DNA of 25,456 nt from an uncultured Treponema sp. GTDB lineage: Bacteria; Spirochaetota; Spirochaetia; Treponematales; Treponemataceae. The notes beneath the pieces were generated by a model. That model ran no database searches. It saw nothing but the letters and a program-made list of their open reading frames with translations, and had not been told where the DNA came from. Each line of letters opens with the position of its first letter. The first letter of the stretch is position 1. The DNA is taken from positions 1-25,456 of the forward strand of contig CAMOEE010000006.1 of NCBI GenBank assembly GCA_946611835.1, written 5' to 3'. The position numbers and the translations under genes were made by a program. Of this stretch, positions 1-7,692 are shown piece after piece.

Positions 1-510
1 CGGGACTACAGCATTCATACAGAAAACGAACCTGTTCGAATAGAAATGTATCCGAATCGAATTGAGGTTTCAAATCCGGGCGGATTATACGGGCGACTTA
101 CTCTTGATGAACTTGGAAAAACTAAGGCAGATGTGAGAAATCCATTTATTGCCGCTGCTCTGGAAATCTTGAATACGACAGAAAACAGATATTCTGGTAT
201 TCCTACAATTTATGCAGAAATGAAAAAGGCGGGATTACTAGAGCCTAAATTTGAAAATACAAGGGGTACATTTAAAGTTACTCTCTTTAATGAAAAAAGA
301 TCTGAAAATCGGTTAACTGAAGAGATAATAGATTTTTGTCGGAAACCAAGATCAAAAGAAGTTCTTGCAAGACAGTTTGGCTTTGACGAAAAGCATCCTG
401 CGTATTTTGTGAAGAATTACATAATTCCGCTTATTGAGGAAGGAAAACTGAAATACACAATTCCTGAAAAACCGCAAAGCAAAAATCAGCAGATTGTAGT
501 TGCGGAGTAA
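1..510 (+). CDS. C-terminal part of an AlbA/HATPase_c_4-type ATP-binding regulator (5' end outside window)
   Basis: The frame is open from base 1, so the methionine at 46 is internal and the gene is cut by the window edge. The visible 169 residues begin with RDYSIH, then RIEVSNPGGLYG and GTFKVTLFN. These match the end of the GHKL-like ATPase domain in the large bacterial family with an AlbA_2 DNA-binding N-terminus (COG2865, often annotated as RecG-like or putative transcriptional regulator). The last 65 residues (EEIIDFCRKPRSKEVLARQFGF, then FVKNYIIPLIEEGKL and TIPEKPQSKNQ) form the winged-helix tail typical of the family. Members are thought to bind DNA and ATP, and many sit in accessory or defence regions. 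Specific function is unknown. It faces the end of the minus-strand transport operon across about 107 bp. Confidence 0.75.
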   Translation, partial: RDYSIHTENEPVRIEMYPNRIEVSNPGGLYGRLTLDELGKTKADVRNPFIAAALEILNTTENRYSGIPTIYAEMKKAGLLEPKFENTRGTFKVTLFNEKRSENRLTEEIIDFCRKPRSKEVLARQFGFDEKHPAYFVKNYIIPLIEEGKLKYTIPEKPQSKNQQIVVAE

Positions 511-621
511 GCCACCCCTAATGAATCCTTTTATGCTAAAGGGAAATAGTTGACAATAAAGTCCTCGCAGATATTCCTGAATGTATAGCAGGAAAATCTC
601 CTTGCTTCCGGGCTGAATCAC
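511..621 (-). other. Junction region: possible lost start of an ABC ATPase gene
   Basis: The permease stop codon (TGA, 618-620 on the minus strand) overlaps a GTG as GTGA, preceded by a purine-rich GGCGGGGAGA. That is the usual translational coupling to a downstream ABC ATPase gene, and the first codons read (M)IQ as many such ATPases do. The frame then stops resembling an ATPase: it has no Walker A, and it runs antisense through the tail of the plus-strand gene. I read this as the remnant of a truncated ATPase gene at a rearrangement breakpoint. A chance open frame is also possible. Nothing else convincing is visible in this gap. Confidence 0.3.
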
Positions 622-1637
622 TCTCCCCGCCTTCTTCGGATAATCATAAAAATCACGATTGGCGCTCCGAAAAAGGAAGTGACCGTGCTTATGCTTAGTT
701 CCATGGGCGAAAAAAGGCTGCGGGCAATCAGGTCACATACAATGCAGAAGACGGCACCGCCCAAAAATGAGGCCGGAATGACAAGAAGGGGCTTTGCCGT
801 AGCCAAAAGCTGTTTTACCAGAAAGGGAACGGCAATTCCAACGAAAGAAACGGGTCCTGCAAAAGCTGTGACTGTCGCAGACAAGAGGCTTGAAAGAAGA
901 ATCAGTATTGGACGGAAGATTTTTGTGTTCACGCCCATAGTCCGGGCATAACTTTCCCCCATGAGATAGGCTCCAATGGGCTTTGCGAGAAAAAAAACAG
1001 CGGTAAAAGCCGTAAGAATCAGGACTGCAGAAAAGCTACAGTCGGCCAGGTCAAAACCAGAAAAACTCCCCTTAGACCAGTTGTGAAGATTGGCAATGTC
1101 GGCATCCTCGGCAAAGGCGATAAAAAAATCCGTAATGGCAGAAGTGACATAGCCAATCATAATTCCGGCAACCAGAAGAGAGCCGATGTGATTCACCCGC
1201 TGAGCGAAAAGAAGAATAAAGCCTGTGGAAATAAGTGCCCCCAAAAAGGCCGAGGCTAGCAGTGAAAAGGAGGAGACTGCGATTCCGTTTTTGAGAAAGA
1301 AAATCATGCTGGCGGCGACGCACATTTTAGCCCCAGAAGAAATTCCAAGGACATAGGGACCGGCGATGGGGTTCTGAAAATAAGTCTGGAGCAAAAAACC
1401 TGAAAGAGAAAGCGCTCCCCCAAGCAAAAAGGCCATGATAAGCCGGGGAAGCCGAATCTGCATTATGATGTTGACTTCCTGAGGGGGGAAGGAAACTTCA
1501 CTCCCCCTCGAAAAGATTATGGCAAAAATTCGACCTGGAGAAATTATGACCGAGCCCGTACAAAGGGAAAGAACCGCCGATGCCAAAAGGAGCAGAAAAA
1601 AAAGAGAGAAAATTACTATCGTACGGTTTTTTGTCAT
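618..1637 (-). CDS. FecCD/BtuC-family ABC transporter permease
   Basis: This 339-residue protein is very hydrophobic, with about ten predicted membrane segments, the normal size for the family. The family signature is clear at residues 62-103 (RLPRLIMAFLLGGALSLSG, then QNPIAGPYVLGISSGA). The C-terminal part has the usual FAGPVSFVGIAVPF segment. Permeases of this type import ferric siderophores, haem, cobalamin or related metal complexes as a dimer with an ATPase and a solute-binding protein. It lies 20 nt downstream of the chemotaxis receptor gene on the same strand and presumably in the same transcript. GGA about 9 nt before the ATG is only a moderate ribosome site. No ATPase gene follows, which is unusual. 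The substrate cannot be told from sequence. Confidence 0.9.
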   Translation of the reverse strand: MTKNRTIVIFSLFFLLLLASAVLSLCTGSVIISPGRIFAIIFSRGSEVSFPPQEVNIIMQIRLPRLIMAFLLGGALSLSGFLLQTYFQNPIAGPYVLGISSGAKMCVAASMIFFLKNGIAVSSFSLLASAFLGALISTGFILLFAQRVNHIGSLLVAGIMIGYVTSAITDFFIAFAEDADIANLHNWSKGSFSGFDLADCSFSAVLILTAFTAVFFLAKPIGAYLMGESYARTMGVNTKIFRPILILLSSLLSATVTAFAGPVSFVGIAVPFLVKQLLATAKPLLVIPASFLGGAVFCIVCDLIARSLFSPMELSISTVTSFFGAPIVIFMIIRRRRGE

Positions 1638-1657
1638 TTAGTTTTCCGGGAATCCTG

Positions 1658-3742
1658 TTATTCCTGAAACTGGTCAATCTGGCGGCCAATCTCCACGATA
1701 GAATTTTCCATGAGGGAAGAAAGCTCGGAAAGGGTCTCGCCTGTTCTGGCGATTTTTTCGGTACTCTCTTTCATGTCGTCCATGCCCTGCTTCATCAGGC
1801 TGGTTTCTTCCTGCAGATTACCGACCTCAGACATAATGACACGGCTGTCAGTGTTCATCTCCTGAGAGGCTTTCTGAACCTGTGTGGTGCTGTTGTTCAT
1901 TCCCTGCAGGGCATCCGTAATCTGGGCTGAGCCAGCCTGCTGCTCCTCCATGGCCGCTTTTATCTGCTGAACGAGATTGTCCGTTTCGTGGATTTCGTTG
2001 GCCAGGTGAGCGTATCCCTGAACGCCCCTCTGGGTTGCCTCAACAACGGTGCCGATTGTGGTCTGGATTCTCTTAAGCTGCTCGCCGATTGTCTTTGACT
2101 GGGTTGAGGAAGTCTCGGACAATTTTCGGATTTCGTCAGCAACGACTGCGAATCCCTTTCCTGCCTCGCCCGCATGAGCTGCCTCGATTGCCGCATTCAT
2201 TGCGAGAAGATTCGTCTGCTCTGCGATTGATGCGATGACAGTGTTTGCCTCGCTCAAAAGTTTAGACTGATTTTCAATTTCGCTGATTTGATCCTGCAAT
2301 TCTTCCTGAGTCTTTGCTCCGCTTTCTGCGTCAGACTCAAGTTTTCCGAATGAAACTGCCATTTTATCAACATTGCGGTTTACTTCACCGATGTTGCCAA
2401 TCATCTGCTCAACGGCACTTGAAGCCCCCTGCACTGCCCTTGCCTGCTCGCCGACAAGTTTTTCAAGAGAAGAGATTCCCGAGAGAATCTTGTTGATGCT
2501 GCCAGCAGTCTGCTCCACGCTCTGATTCTGGGTGCGAAGGTTATCGCTCATTCTGCCAGTGCTTTCGGTGATGAGGGAAATTGCCTGAGCCGTCTCCTTT
2601 GTTCCGCTCTTGAGACTTTCGCCGGCCTGACCAAGTGAAACGCGGGACTGTTTCATGCTTTCGATGATACCCTGCAATCGCTCCGAGAAGGTGTTGAAGC
2701 CATGTGAAAGCATTGAGGCCTCAGTCGTGAAAAAGTCCGGATATTTCTTTGAGAAGTCACCGTGGGCAATCAGCTCACAGCCGGAAGAAATGATTTTAAA
2801 GCATTTTGCGACTCTCTTTGAGAGAATGATATCGCCCACAATCATAATGAAAATAATTATCACCAATGCCGCAAGGAGAGTAAGAATCTGCATGATTGAC
2901 TCACCTGAGAAATCAGAGACAGGGCCTTCAGTTACGATGAACCAGTCCGTGCCTTCGATTTGATGAACGCCATAGAAAGAAGAGCCTTCAATGAAGGACT
3001 TTGCTTTTCCGTCCAGGTAAGCGGCCTTTGAGTATGTCTTGAAATTGACGGAATCGAAATAGTTCTTCGTCATAATGGCGCTTGAATCAGGATTTGTGAG
3101 GAAAAGACCTTCCTTTGTGACAAGGTAGATTTTGCTGTTTTCGGAAAGCTTGATTGACCTTACGGCCTCAGAAAGACCGTCAAGAACGATGTCAAAGGCA
3201 GAGACACCAATCAGAGAGCCTTTTTCATCAAGAACACGGTAGCTGATTGTAACGATAAGTTTGCCTGTGTTCACATCGCTGAAAGGCTCTGTGTAGCAGA
3301 TTTTATTCTGATTATTGACGGCATTTTTGTGCCAGAGGCGGGACTGCATGTCAAAGTTGGATGGAGCTTCCCAACCTGAATGGGAAATAAGGGTTCCGCC
3401 ATCCCAAATCTGTTCTTTAGTGGCATAGTATAGGAGGAAATCGTTTGAAAGCCCCTTGCCCATTCTGGTTATAACCGACTTCATTGTGTCACGGTTATCA
3501 TTCAAAGATGGAATTACATTTGAAAGGTCAACGACCATATTATTGTATTGACCAAGAATCCCGTTGATTTCTTTATCAAGGGTTTCCATCGTCTGCCCTA
3601 CTGAATTGATACAAGCCTGCTTGATTCCATTCAGCATTACAATCATATAGGAAATGCACAAAAAAGCAGTTACAAACAACATTGAACCAATTGAACCAAC
3701 CAGAACTTCTGCCATAAGTGACATGTGTTTTCTGTTTTTCAT
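1658..3742 (-). CDS. Methyl-accepting chemotaxis protein with a dCACHE-like sensor
   Basis: This 694-residue transmembrane receptor has a first membrane segment at about 14-38. An extracytoplasmic sensor of about 240 residues follows, with Cache-type features (RLWHKNA, CYTEPFSD, GVSAFDIVL at about 135-190). The second membrane segment is at about 284-308, then a HAMP-like linker and a long coiled-coil signalling domain. The highly conserved hairpin tip spans 508-530 (EQTNLLAMNAAIEAAHAGEAGKG). The sensor has RLWH where amino-acid-sensing Cache domains have RxWY, so the ligand is uncertain. AAGGAAGG just upstream of the ATG is a good ribosome site. The gene sits between the solute-binding protein and permease genes, which suggests it reports on the same nutrient or on the loaded binding protein. 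No CheB/CheR tether pentapeptide is seen at the C-terminus. Confidence 0.93.
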   Translation of the reverse strand: MKNRKHMSLMAEVLVGSIGSMLFVTAFLCISYMIVMLNGIKQACINSVGQTMETLDKEINGILGQYNNMVVDLSNVIPSLNDNRDTMKSVITRMGKGLSNDFLLYYATKEQIWDGGTLISHSGWEAPSNFDMQSRLWHKNAVNNQNKICYTEPFSDVNTGKLIVTISYRVLDEKGSLIGVSAFDIVLDGLSEAVRSIKLSENSKIYLVTKEGLFLTNPDSSAIMTKNYFDSVNFKTYSKAAYLDGKAKSFIEGSSFYGVHQIEGTDWFIVTEGPVSDFSGESIMQILTLLAALVIIIFIMIVGDIILSKRVAKCFKIISSGCELIAHGDFSKKYPDFFTTEASMLSHGFNTFSERLQGIIESMKQSRVSLGQAGESLKSGTKETAQAISLITESTGRMSDNLRTQNQSVEQTAGSINKILSGISSLEKLVGEQARAVQGASSAVEQMIGNIGEVNRNVDKMAVSFGKLESDAESGAKTQEELQDQISEIENQSKLLSEANTVIASIAEQTNLLAMNAAIEAAHAGEAGKGFAVVADEIRKLSETSSTQSKTIGEQLKRIQTTIGTVVEATQRGVQGYAHLANEIHETDNLVQQIKAAMEEQQAGSAQITDALQGMNNSTTQVQKASQEMNTDSRVIMSEVGNLQEETSLMKQGMDDMKESTEKIARTGETLSELSSLMENSIVEIGRQIDQFQE

Positions 3743-3813
3743 CAGACCTTCCTTAGCACGACAAAGATGCTACATTTTATTTTAAGATATTTCCGACTTT
3801 TTTTCCACTGTTT

Positions 3814-4974
3814 TTAATTAATCTTCTCCAAAAAAGACATTTTTCTCTCTGCTCCGCTTACGATTGCCCTTAAATCAAGAATCATGTCGCCGATTCTGTC
3901 CGTTGCCTGATAGAGATATTTCCCGGTAACCCAGACCTGGTCATTTTGAAGGGCCTTGAAGTCGGCAAAAAGAGGACTTCTTGAAAGAAGGTCGGCCTTG
4001 CTGCGGAGAGAATTGTCTATCGAGGAATTGTAAATCAAGATGTCAGCGTTCGCACACTGGGCGTAGAACTGCTCCATTGAAACAGTGACCGAGGGTGAAG
4101 AAGATTTCCTTGTGTTCTTAAAGGCATATTTGCCGCCCGCCATCTCAATCATTTTGACGATATAATCCTCGCTGCCACGGATTACGACCATACCGTTGCC
4201 AGTTATATAGAAGAAAGCGACACTTTTTGGTGAACTGGATGCTGAATCAGGTTTTTCAGCCCGGGAATTCTTTCCGTCATATTCCTTATTTTCGATTTTT
4301 GTAATCTGACCTTGAAAGAAGTCTTCGGCCACATCAAATTTTCCGCACATGAGACCGTAGAGCTTAATCCACTCCATGCGGCCGAGGGGATTTTCTTCGT
4401 AGCTTGATTTGTCGACGAAGACCGGGATTCCCAAAGCCTCAAGTTTTTCCTTGATTTGCGGAGTATGGTAAATCATCGTTGACTCGATTGAAAGCGAGCA
4501 TTTTTCCTTCAGCAAAAGCTCGAAATCAGGAGCGTTGTATTTTCCGGCGTAGAGGATTCTCCCCTCCTCCATAGCCTCTTTTGCCTCGTCCACAAGCCAG
4601 TCCTTTTTTTGAATGGCAGAGAAACGGATTGAATCAAGGGAGCCAAGCCTGCTCCACAAAGCCATGGCAGAAGATGCACAGAGATAGGCGTTCGTGACGG
4701 GCGTTCGGATTATGGTGATTTCAGGAGGAAGATTTTTGGGAAGAGAGGATTCTTTCGGAAGAAGAAGATAGCGGTCACTGTCCGCAACTGTGACCAGGAA
4801 AGTGGCTGAATTGTAGGCATCGATTTTGAGCTGTTTTGCGTATTTTAACGAAAGAGATTTTTCGTAGGAAAGTCCTTCGATTTCAAGCGGCGAATCGCTT
4901 TTGGGAAGAGCCTTCGAACAGGAGACAAAAATCAGCGGAATCAAAAAGATTGCTAAAAAGATGTTTTTCTTCAT
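3814..4974 (-). CDS. Lipoprotein solute-binding protein of a FecB/BtuF-type ABC transporter
   Basis: This 386-residue protein starts with a lipoprotein signal: a charged MKKN, a hydrophobic stretch, then the lipobox FVSC with the lipidated cysteine at residue 19. The mature part has the layout of cluster A-type periplasmic binding proteins for iron or cobalamin complexes. One lobe holds ITIIRTPVTNAYLCAS and the other IYHTPQIKEKLEALGIPVFVD, joined by a helical connector (ENPLGRMEWIKLYGLMCGKFDVAEDFF). The second lobe includes SVAFFYITGNGMVVIRGSED. It is the first transport gene of the set, upstream of the chemotaxis receptor and permease. No clear Shine-Dalgarno precedes the ATG. Assignment to the fold family is fairly secure, but the substrate is not. 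Confidence 0.8.
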   Translation of the reverse strand: MKKNIFLAIFLIPLIFVSCSKALPKSDSPLEIEGLSYEKSLSLKYAKQLKIDAYNSATFLVTVADSDRYLLLPKESSLPKNLPPEITIIRTPVTNAYLCASSAMALWSRLGSLDSIRFSAIQKKDWLVDEAKEAMEEGRILYAGKYNAPDFELLLKEKCSLSIESTMIYHTPQIKEKLEALGIPVFVDKSSYEENPLGRMEWIKLYGLMCGKFDVAEDFFQGQITKIENKEYDGKNSRAEKPDSASSSPKSVAFFYITGNGMVVIRGSEDYIVKMIEMAGGKYAFKNTRKSSSPSVTVSMEQFYAQCANADILIYNSSIDNSLRSKADLLSRSPLFADFKALQNDQVWVTGKYLYQATDRIGDMILDLRAIVSGAERKMSFLEKIN

Positions 4975-5024
4975 TTAGCTTTATGATAGCAGATTTTCAT
5001 CTTCCTGTGCTACAAATAATTACC

Positions 5025-6167
5025 CTATTGAGGGCGTTCATCCAGAATCACTCGCCAGCTCTGGGCAAGCATAATGAAAGTAATTACCGAACTTAAGAAA
5101 ATGAAGACTACAACAATAAAGTCTGTCTGATTTTCATTGAATCTGCTAAAGAAATATCCGTTATGTGCAAAAGGAACATATAACCAGAGAAAAGCTGTAA
5201 TGGTTCCGAGAAAATTAAAAAATGTTCTGCGCGAGAAATTGTTTTTTGTAAGAATTTTCAGAGCCCAGTCCAAAATAATGACGATTACGAGAAACTGCAG
5301 GAAAATCGGAAAGATTTTATTAAAATCAAATTTTACGAAGACGCAAATTCCTGCCAAAGCCACAATCGCAAAAATCCGTTTTGCTCTGAAAGATTTCTTT
5401 GTCTTGTAAGAAAGGAAATACGAAAGAAAGCAGATTATGTAAAAACAAAGTATCAGGGTGTAAAACAGGGCGTTACTTCTGTTCTCATCAAACCCATTTT
5501 TGTAGAATCTGTAATCCTGCGGAATGAATTTGTCAAAATCTGGTTCGCTTGTTATCGTAACCTGAATGTCTGTATATTCAGGTTCCTTGTTTTTATCAAG
5601 ATTCTCATTTTCTTTTTTTGTAAATCGGCCTGATTTTCTGAAACGGACAGGAGAAACCTTTCCTTCCAGAACATTGTTAATTGCATTTACAACTGTAAGT
5701 CGTACTTGCTCAAGTTCTTCTGCGGTTTTTGGGGTGTATTCTCTTTTTCGAGTTCCGTCGTTATTTGTTTCTGGAAGGGAATATTTTTCACTTCTGTAAC
5801 AATATTGTTCAGCATTCTCTCCGTTCAGAGTGTAAGTACCTTCCACATTCCCTTTGTAGATGATTTTTGGCGCATCACATTCAATTGAGTCTTTTGATTC
5901 TAATTTCCAGCCCTTGAAAGAAAGCTCGTCTCGGATGCGTTCAGAAAGTTCATCCCTTGCGACGAAATCATTTTTGAAGTTCCTCGAACGAAGATCGTCC
6001 CCTTCTCCTTGCAACGAAATAAATTTTTCAGCGGCAAGATTTTCCATCTTCTTTGAAAGAGAGTTGAATTTAACCGAGTTATAGACAGAAAGTCCTGTAA
6101 TAACTCCCATACCTGCGCAGATTATTGCTGCGACAGAAAGCAAGATTTTGTTTGCGTTCTTTTTCAT
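5025..6167 (-). CDS. Membrane protein of unknown function
   Basis: I do not recognise this 380-residue protein. It has one N-terminal membrane segment (about 8-28), a largely hydrophilic region of about 200 residues (30-230), and a C-terminal block of about five membrane segments (232-253, 262-280, 284-305, 315-333, 348-368). The hydrophilic part is rich in E, K, N and R, with four cysteine/tyrosine-containing patches but no recognised catalytic motif. GGAGAAGG lies 8-10 nt before the ATG. It is transcribed in the same direction as the transport genes, 50 nt upstream of the solute-binding protein gene, so it may share their transcript. It is divergent from the CARF-like operon and shares the intergenic region 6168-6276 with it. 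Confidence 0.7.
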   Translation of the reverse strand: MKKNANKILLSVAAIICAGMGVITGLSVYNSVKFNSLSKKMENLAAEKFISLQGEGDDLRSRNFKNDFVARDELSERIRDELSFKGWKLESKDSIECDAPKIIYKGNVEGTYTLNGENAEQYCYRSEKYSLPETNNDGTRKREYTPKTAEELEQVRLTVVNAINNVLEGKVSPVRFRKSGRFTKKENENLDKNKEPEYTDIQVTITSEPDFDKFIPQDYRFYKNGFDENRSNALFYTLILCFYIICFLSYFLSYKTKKSFRAKRIFAIVALAGICVFVKFDFNKIFPIFLQFLVIVIILDWALKILTKNNFSRRTFFNFLGTITAFLWLYVPFAHNGYFFSRFNENQTDFIVVVFIFLSSVITFIMLAQSWRVILDERPQ

Positions 6168-6240
6168 GTTTTGCCTTCTCCTATAATATAATTACATCTA
6201 TTTATAACTAGCCCCGACGCTAGAGAAAGTTGACAGATTC

Positions 6241-6270
6241 GTGGAAAAATTCTTGATTTTATGCTAGAAT
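6241..6270 (+). promoter_or_regulatory. Promoter of the CARF/sigma/HEPN operon, predicted leaderless
   Basis: An extended -10 element TTATGCTAGAAT (6259-6270) ends exactly 6 nt before the ATG at 6277, so transcription would start at about the first base of the start codon. A GTGGAA sequence 18 nt upstream could serve as a -35. The whole block resembles the promoter in front of the cobalamin riboswitch in this window (TTGGAA, AAATT, GATTTTTTGCTAAACT). No Shine-Dalgarno is possible in this arrangement. Confidence 0.5.
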
Positions 6271-6277
6271 TTTTCCA
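6242..6277. repeat. Perfect 12-bp inverted repeat over the promoter and start codon
   Basis: TGGAAAAATTCT at 6242-6253 is the exact reverse complement of AGAATTTTTCCA at 6266-6277, separated by 12 nt. The left arm covers the expected -35 area. The right arm covers most of the -10 and ends on the A of the ATG. This is what an operator for a dimeric repressor would look like. As RNA it could only form from an upstream start site. A chance palindrome in A/T-rich DNA is less likely given 12 perfect base pairs and its exact placement. Confidence 0.6.
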
Positions 6278-6894
6278 TGAAAAAAATTGTTTTCGCCGAC
6301 ATCGCAATGAAAGAAGAACTCAAAGCCGTATGTTACAAGGGTACGGGAAATGCTTTCTGTGAATATGAAAAAGCCGTTGTATATCCGATAAATGCAATTC
6401 TTGCGGAAAAACTGCAGAAAGATGATGAAGTAAAAGTCGTTCTGATTCAGACAAAAGGCGATGAAAAAAGAGTTGCCGAAAATACGGAAATTTTCAAAAA
6501 TGAACTTGACGGCATCAATCAAACTATTGGGGCAAAAATCATTTATGAATATGTAGAGTCTGATTTTGACGAATCAAAACCAAATCATGAAAAACGAATC
6601 ACTGCAATGCTTTCAAAAATGGAAAATGGTGCGGAACTTTACGGAGACATTACTTTCGGACCACGAACCGTTCCAATGGTCATGCTTTGCGCCTTTGCAT
6701 TTGCTGAAAAATTCTACGATGCGGACATCAAAAAAATCATTTATGGCAAGGTGGATTGGATAAAAGGCGAACCAAAGAATCCTGAGCTGTATGACATCAC
6801 TTCTTTGTACTATCTCAATTCGCTCACATACAACATGCAGTCAAATTCAGCTGAAAAAGCCTTAAAATCGCTCGAAACATTCTTTTCTCTTTGA
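6277..6894 (+). CDS. CARF-like protein with DxTxG motif (TM1812/Csx-type, possible cyclic-nucleotide sensor)
   Basis: This 205-residue protein has a Rossmann-like layout. It opens with a beta strand (MKKIVFADIA). A YEKAVVYPINAILAEKL segment is followed by a strand (DEVKVVLIQT) and a second alpha/beta half. The key motif is GDITFGPRTVPMVMLCAFAF (residues about 122-141). It matches the DxTHG-R-x-x-P pattern that defines the CRISPR-associated DxTHG (TM1812/Csx) CARF family, with His replaced by Phe. The family's later features follow: IIYGKVDW, then a DIT motif (ELYDITSLYYLNSLTYNM). CARF domains bind cyclic oligoadenylates or related nucleotides. This protein has no room for a fused effector domain, so it is probably a sensor or a regulator of its operon partners. 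It is the first gene of three. Fold family fairly likely; ligand unknown. Confidence 0.65.
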   Translation: MKKIVFADIAMKEELKAVCYKGTGNAFCEYEKAVVYPINAILAEKLQKDDEVKVVLIQTKGDEKRVAENTEIFKNELDGINQTIGAKIIYEYVESDFDESKPNHEKRITAMLSKMENGAELYGDITFGPRTVPMVMLCAFAFAEKFYDADIKKIIYGKVDWIKGEPKNPELYDITSLYYLNSLTYNMQSNSAEKALKSLETFFSL

Positions 6895-6906
6895 TTAGGA
6901 CACAAT

Positions 6907-7680
6907 ATGGAAGAAATCAAAGAGAACGGATTTTGTGAAAAGATAGACAAAATTCACAGGCAGATACAGGAAGAACAAAATCCAGGCGAAAAGAAAATCC
7001 TCTCACAAAAACTTATCGTTGAAGTCTGGAAGGAAGTGAACTTAAAGTGGTCTCAAAAGTATCGGATTGAGGATTATAATCTTGAAATCACAATGACGAC
7101 GCAAAACTGCCTTAAAAACTTCGATTGCACAAAAAATAAAGAATTCTCACACTATCTGCTAAAAGCATTAAAACAGGAACTTCAGAAAGCAGAAAGAAAA
7201 GAACAAAAAATCACACACAACGAGACCGCTATCGAACAAGAATCAAACGCTGACAAGGAAATTTCACTTTTAGATAAGATTTCGTTAAAAGCATGTGAAA
7301 TTCATGAAAACACCCCCGAAAAAAACATTTTGCTTTTATCAATTCTGGAAAATGAATTCAAAAAATATGATGAAGCGATGAAGTCGGAATTAAAAAACAA
7401 GAAACTGGAACAAAAGACAATAAAAACAGAATCTGCATTGCTTACTCAACTTCTTCTGCAGGATTTGAATAAAGCAAGTTTTGGCGGTCTGGAAAATAGA
7501 ATAAAGGTTTTCGCTCAAAAATATCACTTTATAAATCCAATAATCTGGGAAAACTTCTTTACGAATAGAATTCTTCCGACACAAACAGAAGTCGCAATTT
7601 CATTCGGCTACACAAAATCTCGTGCAAGGCACATTCTGGACGGCTTTTTTGAGCGAATTGAAAAATACAATAACATGTGA
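6907..7680 (+). CDS. Divergent sigma-70-like protein (region 2-like plus C-terminal HTH)
   Basis: The protein has 257 residues. Residues about 33-95 resemble sigma region 2: helices IVEVWKEVNLKW, then LEITMTTQNCLKNFD and NKEFSHYLLKALKQEL, recalling the usual Ai-fDp-kg-rFstYl pattern. A charged linker of about 80 residues follows. The C-terminus (about 220-252) is a clear helix-turn-helix, PTQTEVAISFGYTKSRARHI, like sigma region 4. This suggests an alternative sigma factor or a sigma-derived DNA-binding protein. It starts 12 nt after the CARF-like gene, with TTAGGA about 7 nt before the ATG, so the two are co-transcribed and probably functionally linked. A sigma factor is known in one CRISPR-linked signalling system (CalpL/CalpT/CalpS), but no homologue of its Lon protease is present here. 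A non-sigma HTH protein remains possible. Confidence 0.5.
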   Translation: MEEIKENGFCEKIDKIHRQIQEEQNPGEKKILSQKLIVEVWKEVNLKWSQKYRIEDYNLEITMTTQNCLKNFDCTKNKEFSHYLLKALKQELQKAERKEQKITHNETAIEQESNADKEISLLDKISLKACEIHENTPEKNILLLSILENEFKKYDEAMKSELKNKKLEQKTIKTESALLTQLLLQDLNKASFGGLENRIKVFAQKYHFINPIIWENFFTNRILPTQTEVAISFGYTKSRARHILDGFFERIEKYNNM

Positions 7681-7692
7681 AATAATACACTC

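Noticed and set aside
352..621. 89-residue minus-strand open frame starting with GTG
   Set aside because: After the first few codons it has no similarity to an ABC ATPase and runs antisense through the conserved tail of the plus-strand HATPase gene. Kept only as a possible gene remnant.
6230..6235. Consensus TTGACA as the -35 of the CARF-like operon
   Set aside because: It is 29 nt from the -10 TAGAAT, far outside the usual 16-18 nt, and no better -10 lies at the right distance.
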